From: JBBDIJ01 sp040880485
GTDB lineage: Bacteria > Bacteroidota > Rhodothermia > Balneolales > Balneolaceae
NCBI GenBank assembly: GCA_040880485.1
Contig: JBBDIJ010000002.1
Span: forward strand, 62,001 to 126,000
Reading direction: 5' to 3'
DNA: 64,000 bases
Shown: positions 26,415 to 34,354 of the stretch, one piece after another
How positions within the stretch are numbered: position 1 is the stretch's first letter
How the letters are laid out: every line of letters starts with the position of its first letter
Translations under genes and position numbers: made by a program
Notes under the pieces: model-generated
Database searches by the model: none
The model's input: only the letters and a program-made list of their open reading frames with translations
Told to the model about the DNA's origin: nothing

Positions 26415-29068
26415 CCCGCGGGCTCTGACTGAGTTTCGGGTACCACACTAATCTCGAGCCCCTCTACAAAGTCGCCTTCGGGCAGGGCACGTACCTTAAA
26501 TTGAAGCCGGTCGGGGTTCGAACGTGCATTCAGGAAGGTGAGCTGCGCAGGGTCGATGGCCAGTTCATACTCTCCCGGCGGAATCTCATAGGCGTAAAAA
26601 CTGCCGTCGGAGTAGGTACGTAACTCTTCAGAATAGGGTTCTGCCCCATCTCCGGCATCCGTCTGGTTCAAAAAGAGACGGACACCCGGCAGCGGGTTCC
26701 TTCCCTCCTCCGTGTAGATAAAAATACGGCCGTCCACGACACCGGACATATAGAGCGGTACATCGATCTGTTTATACTGGTTGGGATCGGTCACCAGGGA
26801 GAATTGATCGAATTGCGGCACGTGCATAGGGTTCAGAAGTGCCCCCTTGTTCACCGACAAGTTATACTGCCGGTAGGGCTGAAGCTGTGTGATGTAGGTG
26901 ACCCCGTCTTTCTGCGAGATTACACCGCCACCTCTCTCAATTCTTACGGCGTTTCCGGGCTGTAGCTCGTCGCCATCGTCGTAAGTACCGTTATTGTTGT
27001 TGTCCACGTACATGCGAATGGCCAGGGCCGACCGGCCGACCTGCTGGCGGTTGGAGGTCAAAAACTGGCCGTTATTAGAGTCGTATCCCAATGAGCCCCG
27101 AAGGCTCTGTGTGAACACGGTATTGCCCGCTGTGCTCCGAAGATTGGAGTTGGATCGAACGGAACTGAAGTCGAATGTGAGGCCAAACCGCAAGTAGGTA
27201 AAGCCTCCGATGAAGTTTCGTCCCAGGGCGGCCTGAAAACGGCCCCGGTCAAATAGGCTCCGCCCTGCATGGATCTCCAGGTCTTCCAGGCTGTTTCGCG
27301 CCGGAGCATAGGTCATCTGCCCTCTCAGGTAGAGGCCGCGTAAAACGGGATGAACCTCACGGCTTCTCGAAAAACTGTAGGAGCCCGATCCCTGTATCCG
27401 TGAGGAGGTAGTAGGGCTGATTCCGAATGCACCGGTCTGGGTATCGCGGTAACTCATACGGACATTCATCCGCCCCAATCTGCTGTTGAGCTCTATGCGA
27501 TATCGCGTGGTATTCACCGAAACCCGGTTGTCGTGCGTAAGGGTGAGTCTCAGGAAAAGCGGGAATGAATCGGAGAGTGGTATTGGAGTAAAGATAGCCG
27601 ATTGGATTCGGCTTCGGCTCCGCCCCGTATTGTAGATACCTCCGAGCTCGGAGAAGTGTGTATAGTCCAGCTGAAAACTTGCCGAAGAGGGGTAGATAAC
27701 ACTACTGTTCAGGCGGTAAAATCGTGCAGGTGCGGCCTCTACTGTAACCAGATAGTTGGTCATCAGCCTGGCAGAGAGTGCCGTACTGATGGTGGGAAGT
27801 TCGTCATGATACGCACTGAAATACTCTACATTGGCCCGGCCGGTCAGCCAGTTGGTGAAACCCGTGGTCACGGTGCCGTGTCCCATCCAGCTTCTCAGAG
27901 AAGTTCCCGGAAGGGGGGTGTCCATGCGTCCTGCATTCAGAGAGTAGTTTACCTCGCCGGGTGGAAGAAAGTTGAACGGGATCTGCAAACGAGCCTGACG
28001 TTCACTCATCTGGCCTGAGGCCCCATAGGTGCGTACGGTATATTGTGAAATGCCGTATGTGAGAGGCACCCGAAACTGATAGTACCCGTCTTCACTGGTC
28101 ATTTGATAGTCGATCAGAGTGTTGTTGCGATAGATTTCAATTTCGGAGGAGGGGGCGGCCGTTCCGGTAAAGAGGTAGTCGTCATAGATGTATCGGGGTT
28201 CAATCGGGTCATTGGTGATCTGAATCCCGGTGTAGGCTGCCGGCAACAGCCCGTCGGAGGTGCTTTGGCCTGCAGTAATCCGGCTCACCCACTCATTATC
28301 CCGAATTCCATAACGCCAGCGCAGGTTGCTGGAGCGCAGTGTGGAGGCGCTTTGTGAAAAATTACCAAAGAGGCTACCCTGGAGGTCCCCTCCCATCACT
28401 TCCGATCCGATACTGCCTGAGAAGAGATAGCTTGAATTGGTTTGGGAGATATTAGCCGATAGACTGTAGTCCAGGAATCCCGTGTTGAACCGGTTTTGCT
28501 GCCGGTCGAATCGCAGTGGGTAGTACTCCATGTAGATCTGCTGCTGCCGTCGGGTCAGCTGTTCGCGGCGCAGCTCCCGGTTTCGTCGTGCAACCACTGG
28601 CATAGTATCGTCAGACTCAAGAATAAGGCCCAGTGTGTTGAAATCGGGGATAAAGCGGAGCCCGAACAGCTCTTCAAACAGGTCCGGGTGAAGGTAGTAG
28701 TCGAGCTGCTCTATCAGAAAGTCGTTAGCCTCGAACTCAATACGTACGTCGCCCAGTGTGGCGGTGCGGCTATTGAAGTCGATGCGGTAGCGCCCGCGGT
28801 CCAGATACTCTCCCGTGATCTGCAACCGGCCGTTCCTCACTTCGTAATCGATCTGCAGCAAGCTGAACACCTCTGTGACCGGGATGTAGAACTCCTCGCC
28901 GGTATAGAAGGAAGAGATGTAGCTGTTTATGACTCCTGCATGGCGGAAATGGAGGAAAACTTCATCGGTATCCGCTACCTGCGCAGAGGCGTTATTTACC
29001 GGTCCCCACGCGAGAAAGAGGATGGCAACAAAGAGAACCCGGTGTATGGTTCTGCGAGGGGCATTCAC
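26408..29068 (-). CDS. Outer-membrane usher-like protein of a chaperone-usher pilus system
   Basis: The protein has 886 residues, the usher size range, starting at a GTG that overlaps the chaperone stop (GTGA). The signal peptide ends near NASAQ. An N-terminal domain (about 30-170) precedes a long series of alternating polar/aromatic beta strands typical of an outer-membrane barrel (about 180-680). A plug-like insert with SSEIEIYRNNTLIDYQMTSE and YYQFRVPLTYG at about 310-350 resembles the usher middle domain. The C-terminus has a Ca-loop-like DNNNNGTYDDGDE and carboxypeptidase-regulatory-like beta domains (LPGVRLFLNQ, SFYAYEIPPGEYEL). It would export and assemble the small subunits delivered by the neighbouring chaperone. 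Sequence similarity to classical FimD/PapC is weak by eye. Confidence 0.72.
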   Translation of the reverse strand: MNAPRRTIHRVLFVAILFLAWGPVNNASAQVADTDEVFLHFRHAGVINSYISSFYTGEEFYIPVTEVFSLLQIDYEVRNGRLQITGEYLDRGRYRIDFNSRTATLGDVRIEFEANDFLIEQLDYYLHPDLFEELFGLRFIPDFNTLGLILESDDTMPVVARRNRELRREQLTRRQQQIYMEYYPLRFDRQQNRFNTGFLDYSLSANISQTNSSYLFSGSIGSEVMGGDLQGSLFGNFSQSASTLRSSNLRWRYGIRDNEWVSRITAGQSTSDGLLPAAYTGIQITNDPIEPRYIYDDYLFTGTAAPSSEIEIYRNNTLIDYQMTSEDGYYQFRVPLTYGISQYTVRTYGASGQMSERQARLQIPFNFLPPGEVNYSLNAGRMDTPLPGTSLRSWMGHGTVTTGFTNWLTGRANVEYFSAYHDELPTISTALSARLMTNYLVTVEAAPARFYRLNSSVIYPSSASFQLDYTHFSELGGIYNTGRSRSRIQSAIFTPIPLSDSFPLFLRLTLTHDNRVSVNTTRYRIELNSRLGRMNVRMSYRDTQTGAFGISPTTSSRIQGSGSYSFSRSREVHPVLRGLYLRGQMTYAPARNSLEDLEIHAGRSLFDRGRFQAALGRNFIGGFTYLRFGLTFDFSSVRSNSNLRSTAGNTVFTQSLRGSLGYDSNNGQFLTSNRQQVGRSALAIRMYVDNNNNGTYDDGDELQPGNAVRIERGGGVISQKDGVTYITQLQPYRQYNLSVNKGALLNPMHVPQFDQFSLVTDPNQYKQIDVPLYMSGVVDGRIFIYTEEGRNPLPGVRLFLNQTDAGDGAEPYSEELRTYSDGSFYAYEIPPGEYELAIDPAQLTFLNARSNPDRLQFKVRALPEGDFVEGLEISVVPETQSEPAGQ

Positions 29069-29895
29069 TCAATTTCAAACGTTGTCGAGTGTGAAACCGG
29101 CGGCATCTGAATCAGGTTTCTTGATGAGATATCGCTTCTGGACGATTCAAATGTCACTTCAGCTCTGTAGGTTCCGGCTCCCAGGTCAGTAGCCTGGAAT
29201 TCGCTTCGGTGATGGTTGCGGAAATAGACGGAAGTGGAGCTGTTCTGCTCCTGAACAAGCTGGTCGTTGCTGTTGTAGATGCGCACCGTTGCACTCCCCA
29301 GAAAGGGGGCGGAACCGGTTCTCTCCACATCGGTAAATATCATCAGCTGGTCGTTGTTCGTTTCGGCGCTCACGCTGTGGATCTGAAGGCCGGTGTTCGG
29401 ACTTCCGACTTCAAGTAGTACGGCTGTAATCTGGTCGACCTGAAATGCCACCCTTGCGGTGACCCCTTCCGTCTCTTCTCCGATCGGTGGGGTTACCATG
29501 TTGGAGGAGACTCTCATCCGGGTCCAGTAGATACCATCCTCCAGGTTTCCGGGGGGACGTCCCACGAGGCGAACGGTCTGTCGTTGTCCGGGTTGCAGCA
29601 CAAAGGTAGTGGGGAAGGCTCGGAGCCACTCCTGCAGGGAGTACCGCTCTTCTGCCTCCCCGTCGTCGTAGTTGAGGGTCACATTGCCGTTCTCGTCGGT
29701 TTGCGGATAGGCGAATTCGAAGGAGAGGCGCACCTCGACCGGCTCATTAGCCGGATTGGAGACATAGAAGGAGCCGACGCCGGAGCTCTTTTCGAGAAAA
29801 ACGGCGGTAGGAGAAATAGTGACCTGAGCCAGTGCAGTGCCTGCGGAGAGAAGAAGAAGCACTATTCCGGAGAGAAGTAGTCGTTTGGGTTTCAT
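29065..29895 (-). CDS. PapD-like periplasmic pilus chaperone
   Basis: The protein has 276 residues. A Sec signal (MKPKRLLLSGIVLLLLSAGTALAQ) is followed by an immunoglobulin-like domain. It shows the PapD-type pattern: VTISPTAVFLEK at the start, FVLQPGQRQTVRLVG (about 95-110) and GIYWTRMRVS, then an alternating hydrophobic strand near VAFQVDQITAVLLEV that could donate to subunits. A second beta domain follows. Classical chaperones are about 230-250 residues; this one has a slightly longer C-terminus. It is translationally coupled to the usher. The role is capping and folding of the pilin-like subunits in the periplasm. Confidence 0.82.
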   Translation of the reverse strand: MKPKRLLLSGIVLLLLSAGTALAQVTISPTAVFLEKSSGVGSFYVSNPANEPVEVRLSFEFAYPQTDENGNVTLNYDDGEAEERYSLQEWLRAFPTTFVLQPGQRQTVRLVGRPPGNLEDGIYWTRMRVSSNMVTPPIGEETEGVTARVAFQVDQITAVLLEVGSPNTGLQIHSVSAETNNDQLMIFTDVERTGSAPFLGSATVRIYNSNDQLVQEQNSSTSVYFRNHHRSEFQATDLGAGTYRAEVTFESSRSDISSRNLIQMPPVSHSTTFEIE

Positions 29896-29972
29896 GGGTT
29901 CGTTTCGTGAATGTCTTGCCCTGCCTGACGGTTGGAAAAGTCTGTAAAAAATGAGCTACCGCAATTATAATC

Positions 29973-30007
29973 AAAAAAAAGGCTCCATGAAATGAAGCCT
30001 TTTTTTT
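29973..30007. terminator. Bidirectional hairpin terminator between DUF4402 gene and chaperone gene
   Basis: AAAAAAAAGGCT (29973-29984) pairs with AGCCTTTTTTT (29996-30007) around CCATGAAATGA. It lies 26 bp past the DUF4402 stop on the minus strand, so it should end or attenuate that transcript before the chaperone-usher genes. This could explain a higher level of subunit mRNA. Confidence 0.8.
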
Positions 30008-30032
30008 CTGATTTTCCGTACGTTCTATCGGT

Positions 30033-30548
30033 TTAGATACCAGTGTATTGAACCGTTATAGTCAGGTTCGACCCGTTCGTGTTGGTGGTGCTGTAATCTC
30101 CCGCTACAGTAGCTGCGTCCAATGCTCCACCAACCGTGAATACCAGAGGGCCAGTTGAAAGATCGAAATCGGTTCCAGCCGGCAGTACCTCGGTGTTGCC
30201 GCTATTTTCGAAGATGGAGGGAGTAAAGGTCAGGGTGTTGGTACCGTCACCATCGGCCAGTGTGGCTGTTCCGAAGGATATGGCGGCATTTGCATCTCCG
30301 GCAACTGTAAAAGCACCGGTCTGAGCGTTCTCCCCGACATTTTCATCGGGGTCGTCGCTCGCGTTGGCGTTCAGATAGGCGCCGCTATTCTGAGAGATGG
30401 TTCCGAAATTAACGTTTGTAATGTCGGAGAACGTAATAGCAGCCTGAACGTCTGCCGCTACCTCGATATCCTGAGTGGATTGAGCCTGTGCCTGTACAGT
30501 AAATACGATGGCGATTACCAGGATCGGGGCAATGATTAATTTATTCAT
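30033..30548 (-). CDS. DUF4402 domain secreted protein, candidate major pilin
   Basis: From the ATG at 30548 (MNKLIIAPILVIAIVFTVQAQAQ) the protein has about 171 residues, cleaved near residue 23. The mature sequence is small-residue-rich and beta-structured with ADVQAAITFSDITNVNFGTIS and a C-terminal GSNLTITVQYTGI, the DUF4402 pattern. An acidic Asp/Asn-rich loop (NASDDPDENVGENAQ) is present. Its own upstream control region and the dedicated terminator suit a highly expressed structural subunit. It lies directly before the chaperone gene. The longer frame to 30617 adds 23 residues ahead of the signal peptide and is rejected. Confidence 0.8.
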   Translation of the reverse strand: MNKLIIAPILVIAIVFTVQAQAQSTQDIEVAADVQAAITFSDITNVNFGTISQNSGAYLNANASDDPDENVGENAQTGAFTVAGDANAAISFGTATLADGDGTNTLTFTPSIFENSGNTEVLPAGTDFDLSTGPLVFTVGGALDAATVAGDYSTTNTNGSNLTITVQYTGI

Positions 30549-30617
30549 GGTCTGTAGGATTGGTTGCGCGTTTAAAATCTTCAATGAAAGTTTATTGCTA
30601 TTTTCGGTGCCGCCCAA

Positions 30618-30633
30618 GTTAGAAGCCTTTAAT
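30618..30633. promoter_or_regulatory. Candidate operator GTTAGAAGCCTTTAAT
   Basis: This imperfect 16-bp inverted repeat begins 70 bp upstream of the DUF4402 gene start. It is 15/16 identical to the copy at 30728-30743 and shares the GTTAGAA arm with the sites at 25891 and 34911. Confidence 0.45.
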
Positions 30634-30727
30634 TAACAAGCTCTAATGTCAGTAGCTTTCCGTTTTTAACCCATGCATTTTTTTCTGTAGATATAGAGAT
30701 GATATCAGGTTCCCTGCCCAATCCAAA

Positions 30728-30743
30728 GTTAGAAGCTTTTAAT
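30728..30743. promoter_or_regulatory. Second copy of the candidate operator (GTTAGAAGCTTTTAAT)
   Basis: This near-identical copy lies 110 bp from the first in the same gap, between two minus-strand subunit genes. Its core TTAGAAGCTTTTAA is palindromic except for one position. Confidence 0.4.
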
Positions 30744-30778
30744 ATATACGATGCATGAGGGTGAGTAGAAAAGTGGAC

Positions 30779-31315
30779 TCAATCGTAGAGGATGTCGAGT
30801 ACAATCTCTCCGGAGTAGGTTGCATTCGGGATATTGCCGACCTCTACTTCACCATAGAGATAGAGGAATACAGAGGACCAGTTCTGCCCCGGTGCGTTGG
30901 GAGGGGGCTGAATGGTAACATCCTCCGTTGGGAGTGTGAAGGGGCGAGCCAGCCTGTAATCATTCACGCCGAAATCGACCAGAGCCGCCTCCATCCGGAT
31001 AGGTATGGTGGCCGTAATCGCCGGGTCGGTGGCGGTCAGCCTCTCGGGAAGGTTCAGCGTGAAGTGCAATCGCTGGCCTGTGAGGCCATTGATTCCGAAT
31101 ACGCCCATGCCCATATCTCCGAGTTCAACCCGGCTTATACCATTGCCAGCCACGACGCTCCCGAAGGAGAGGTTGCTCTCTACAGTGGCATTGACCTCCG
31201 AGGGGACCTCAATCTCTACGGTCAGGAACTGGCCACTGAGTTGAGGGGGTACCCAGAGGGAGAGCAGTAGTGTGAGAATGGGTACCGGGAGGGTGTGTGT
31301 CACCTTCCTACACAT
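30779..31315 (-). CDS. Secreted pilin-like subunit (third gene of a three-subunit operon)
   Basis: The protein has 178 residues with a signal peptide (VPILTLLLSLWVPPQLSGQ, cleavage near 29). The beta-rich mature part begins LTVEIEVPSEVNATVESNLSFG and ends TYSGEIVLDILYD, with alternating hydrophobics and a penultimate Tyr; Ala rather than Gly stands 14 residues from the end. A Pro-rich loop (IQPPPNAPGQN) precedes SSVFLYLYGEVEVGNI, a segment shared in pattern with the next two genes. It overlaps the upstream subunit gene by 8 bp. It is probably a minor pilin or adhesin. Confidence 0.7.
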   Translation of the reverse strand: MCRKVTHTLPVPILTLLLSLWVPPQLSGQFLTVEIEVPSEVNATVESNLSFGSVVAGNGISRVELGDMGMGVFGINGLTGQRLHFTLNLPERLTATDPAITATIPIRMEAALVDFGVNDYRLARPFTLPTEDVTIQPPPNAPGQNWSSVFLYLYGEVEVGNIPNATYSGEIVLDILYD

Positions 31316-31916
31316 CGGCCTGTTCGTAATAGATGGTTACCGTAATGGTGCCCTGGTAGTATCCGGCGTCCACATTTCCGACGTCGATGGTTCCGTAGAG
31401 GTAGAGGTATGCGTTCTCGTTCACCAGGCTCTGATCGAAATCAAGCGTTGGAGGGGGTGGGGGAGGCCCGGGAGCGTTTTGCAGCCGTCCCAGTATGGGG
31501 AATCGGGCGTTTGAAAAGTTGTTGACGACCGGAATGTACTGGGAGTCGCCCAGGTTGTTCTCTCCTCTGTTGGCATAAGCTGCCTGCAAGTTGAAAGGGA
31601 TGCTGCAGGAGGGGTCTCCGCTGCAGGCGGCATTCCCTTCGAGAAGGAGCTCTCCGTCTGCCTCTATCTGAACAAAGGCATCCAGATAGTTTACACCTGT
31701 GACCATCAGGGCTTTCGCCTGGGGCAGTTCCACTTCATAGAGGCCGCCACCAGTTACAATGGGCCCTTCAAAGACCAGGTCATCCAGAGAGAGCTGGTCG
31801 AGTGTGATGGTATAGCTCTCATACTGGCTGAAAGAGAGCTCCTGCCCGAATCCGCTCTTTGCCACAAAAACAAGCATCAGAGAAGCGGCAAGGATATGTT
31901 TGCAGAAGTGCCTCAT
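31308..31916 (-). CDS. Secreted pilin-like subunit with poly-Pro loop
   Basis: From the ATG at 31916 the protein has about 202 residues with a signal peptide ending near SGFGQ. The mature region holds one Cys pair (AACSGDPSC) that may form a disulfide, a loop GPPPPPPT, and AYLYLYGTIDVGNVDAGYYQGTITVTIYY. The last part matches the C-terminal pattern of the sister genes, followed by four extra residues. The start codon overlaps the upstream stop by one base (TGATG), and its 3' end overlaps the next gene by 8 bp. A minor subunit role is inferred from synteny. Confidence 0.7.
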   Translation of the reverse strand: MRHFCKHILAASLMLVFVAKSGFGQELSFSQYESYTITLDQLSLDDLVFEGPIVTGGGLYEVELPQAKALMVTGVNYLDAFVQIEADGELLLEGNAACSGDPSCSIPFNLQAAYANRGENNLGDSQYIPVVNNFSNARFPILGRLQNAPGPPPPPPTLDFDQSLVNENAYLYLYGTIDVGNVDAGYYQGTITVTIYYEQADV

Positions 31917-32494
31917 CAATTGTACTCCACTTCCAATGTAAACTCCCCTTCATAGGCTCCGGTGGTGGCGTCTTCCAGATTGACGAGCCCTCCGATCCAG
32001 AGGTAGAATTGGCCTTCTTCGTTAAACTGATACTCCCGGCTGTCCGGCTCCAAAACCTCCGCCGTGTCCTGTTCGTCGAGATAATTTCCAGCTACATCGA
32101 ACCGGATGCCAAGAAGGCCGGTGCGCTCGATGTTTACCATTTCCCGATTGCGCAGCCAGGTGACCTGAAACGAGGAACCAGGTGATCCCTGGGCCACCAT
32201 CTTTCCCGCCCTGGGGCTCAGAACCGGGTCTATATTCAGCTCCCTCTGATCTGCTTGCAATTCACTGAAATCCATACCCTGTAGCGTGACCACTTCAAGC
32301 GACTGCAATACGCTGGCACTCACCTGAATGGTAATGATCTCCTGCTTTCTGTCCTCGCTCTGGGCGGCCAGTTTTGAGGGAAACAGAAAGGCCGGAACAA
32401 GACAAAGAAACCATGCCACAGGAAGCAAATTATGCAAACTCACTTGTATCCCGACGGAGAGAAGAACCGGCTTTATTTTGTTGCGAAAATTCAT
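31916..32494 (-). CDS. Secreted pilin-like subunit (first gene of the operon)
   Basis: From the ATG at 32494 (MNFRNKIK) the protein has about 192 residues with a long signal region whose hydrophobic core is LLPVAWFLCLVPAFLF. Cleavage is probably near KLAAQ. The mature protein starts with the alternating strand EIITIQVSASVLQSLEVV. It ends TTGAYEGEFTLEVEYN, with Gly 14 residues from the C-terminus and a penultimate Tyr, exactly the chaperone-usher pilin signature. FYLWIGGLVNL parallels the FLYLYGEV segment of the other subunits. A possible operator-like repeat sits at 32529-32544. Confidence 0.7.
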   Translation of the reverse strand: MNFRNKIKPVLLSVGIQVSLHNLLPVAWFLCLVPAFLFPSKLAAQSEDRKQEIITIQVSASVLQSLEVVTLQGMDFSELQADQRELNIDPVLSPRAGKMVAQGSPGSSFQVTWLRNREMVNIERTGLLGIRFDVAGNYLDEQDTAEVLEPDSREYQFNEEGQFYLWIGGLVNLEDATTGAYEGEFTLEVEYN

Positions 32495-32575
32495 GCCCAA
32501 AGATCGCAAGAAGCAGACGCGTCCCCTAATTAAGCTTTTTTAACACGAACCCTGATCGGCTACAGTGAAGCCACC

Positions 32576-33628
32576 CTACTCATAGATACTTGTGGCCGTG
32601 TATTTGCGGCCGGCGCCGTTTACGTTGGCTGATGCTTTTTTTGCATACTCTATGGCCTGGCAGTCGTACTGAATGTTCACGTTACCGCTAATACCGACAT
32701 CCATAGTTCCTATATCATTTGTATTACCGATCAGCATCGAACCGTTAATACTGGGGGTCCCCTTGGCAGAGAGGGAGAAGGCGTTTTCGAAGATCACCAG
32801 GCCGTTGAATGTAAAGTTCCCTCCCAGATCCAGCTCACCTTCCATCTCCAGCTCTCCGTTGGTCCGGATTACCAGGATACCATATCCCTCACTGGCACCA
32901 CCCTTTAGTTGGGTAGAGGAGGTGACAAAGAAGACACCGGGATTATCGGCAGAGCCAAGAGGTTCATTCACGTTACCTCCGAGAAACTGTGCCCCAGGTT
33001 GCTCCTCCAGCCTTTGAATCATTTCTGTGACATCATCGAAGTTGAGAGCAGGGTCGACCTCGATTGCGGGATCTCCATCAATCTGGCTGGCATATCCCTC
33101 CACTTTATCTTCGCCTTCGGCGCTCTGTACCGCTACACCGGGCCCATCTTCACAAGTCATGCTGGCGTCATTGCCGCTAATGGATGCAGAAGCTCCGTCT
33201 ATGCCGAAGGTAAAATCGTCGGTAGCGATACCGATCGCCCCATTGAAATCCGGTAAGAAGTGCAACTCCTGAAGTTGATAGGTGACGTTGATCGACTGTT
33301 CCTGGTCGCCCACGGTACCTGTAGCACGGAGGCGGTAGGTTACGTCATCTTCGTCGGCCGGGTCGGCGCAGTAGATAAACTGCACGATGGCGGTTCCCTC
33401 ATCCAGCGCGTAGGTCAGGCTGCCGTCCTGGGTGCACACTGTCTCGTCCTGCATCATCTGGTGAATCGTGAGCTCCAGGGCAGAGTGTGCGATATTAGAG
33501 GATTGGGTGCGTTCAGCGTATCCGGTACTGTGCCGGGAAAGGCCCAGAACCGTGTCCTGAAGGCCCGATTGTGTGATTCCGACGGAGAGAAGCACGCCGG
33601 ATACGATAATGAGCATGGCACGTCCCAT
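32576..33628 (-). CDS. PilX-like membrane-anchored pilus assembly/surface protein
   Basis: The protein has 350 residues. The N-terminus MGRAMLIIVSGVLLSVGITQSGL forms one membrane helix, followed by an amphipathic stretch with SNIAHSALELTIHQMMQ like the N-helix of PilX-type minor pilins. There is no canonical prepilin G|xxxxE cleavage motif. The rest is beta-rich with a Cys pair (TVCTQDG and FIYCADP) and repeated short glycine-rich strands (GELEMEGELDLGGNFTFNGLVIF) suggesting a beta-solenoid. It is the third gene of a PilV/PilW/PilX-like set, 60 bp after the middle gene. Function unknown; surface display or pilus priming is plausible. Confidence 0.65.
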   Translation of the reverse strand: MGRAMLIIVSGVLLSVGITQSGLQDTVLGLSRHSTGYAERTQSSNIAHSALELTIHQMMQDETVCTQDGSLTYALDEGTAIVQFIYCADPADEDDVTYRLRATGTVGDQEQSINVTYQLQELHFLPDFNGAIGIATDDFTFGIDGASASISGNDASMTCEDGPGVAVQSAEGEDKVEGYASQIDGDPAIEVDPALNFDDVTEMIQRLEEQPGAQFLGGNVNEPLGSADNPGVFFVTSSTQLKGGASEGYGILVIRTNGELEMEGELDLGGNFTFNGLVIFENAFSLSAKGTPSINGSMLIGNTNDIGTMDVGISGNVNIQYDCQAIEYAKKASANVNGAGRKYTATSIYE

Positions 33629-33688
33629 ATCAGCTCCATTTCATTTTCAGGTTATAGGTCATTTCATTCTTCACGGCTGGAACCGGTT

Positions 33689-34342
33689 TTAGAGGTCCAG
33701 GTTGGGCGGTACAATGGTTTTTCGCCATTGGGAGGCGGGAAACCGCACCTCCCCGCCCGGCATACCCACCCCTTCCCGGGGCTGGGTCTCTACAAATATT
33801 TCGATCCGTCGTATTTCACTCATGTCAGATGCGGCTATCGGGAACGTCATTGGAGTATTGCTGCCAGCAGTATAGTACTGCAGTTCAAAACGTGTAACCC
33901 CAATTCCGATGTTGGTAACTTCGTCCGTGGTGGCCCCGGTCACAATGCTGCCACCCGGGGTGTCAATCACCATATTACTGGAGACGATTCGCTGGAGAAT
34001 TCGGTGATCCGGGTTTCCGCTTCCGGGAACCATCTGGTCGGTGTAACCCCACATGACAATCGGAGGATTTCCGGCAAGGACCGGATCGGCTTCTACGTTG
34101 GCTTCAAATGCGATGGTGTCGGGTGTGGCCAGAAAAATTGGAGAAGAGATTGCTCCATCGATATCATAACCGGCTTTCTGGAAGTCGAATAGAAGCATCT
34201 CGTAAACCGCTTCTATATGGGTTTTGGACATCTCATGAAGTGCAAGGTCGGAGGAGTGCTGGCCCAGACGCAGATTGAGTGTGGCGATCATCAGGATCAG
34301 CACACCTGAAATGATAAAGCTCATTGAGAGTCCGAGGTTCAT
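33689..34342 (-). CDS. PilW-like membrane-anchored protein
   Basis: The protein has 217 residues. A single N-terminal helix (SMSFIISGVLILMIATLNLRL) is followed by EMSKTHIEAVYEMLLFDFQKAGYDI, the pattern of PilW minor pilins where a long helix leads into a beta domain. The C-terminal part has IGIGVTRFELQYYTAG and RRIEIFVETQP, typical of PilW. The prepilin-peptidase site is not evident. The gene lies 12 bp after the PilV-like gene and 60 bp before the PilX-like gene. Confidence 0.65.
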   Translation of the reverse strand: MNLGLSMSFIISGVLILMIATLNLRLGQHSSDLALHEMSKTHIEAVYEMLLFDFQKAGYDIDGAISSPIFLATPDTIAFEANVEADPVLAGNPPIVMWGYTDQMVPGSGNPDHRILQRIVSSNMVIDTPGGSIVTGATTDEVTNIGIGVTRFELQYYTAGSNTPMTFPIAASDMSEIRRIEIFVETQPREGVGMPGGEVRFPASQWRKTIVPPNLDL

Positions 34343-34354
34343 ACCTTTACTTCC

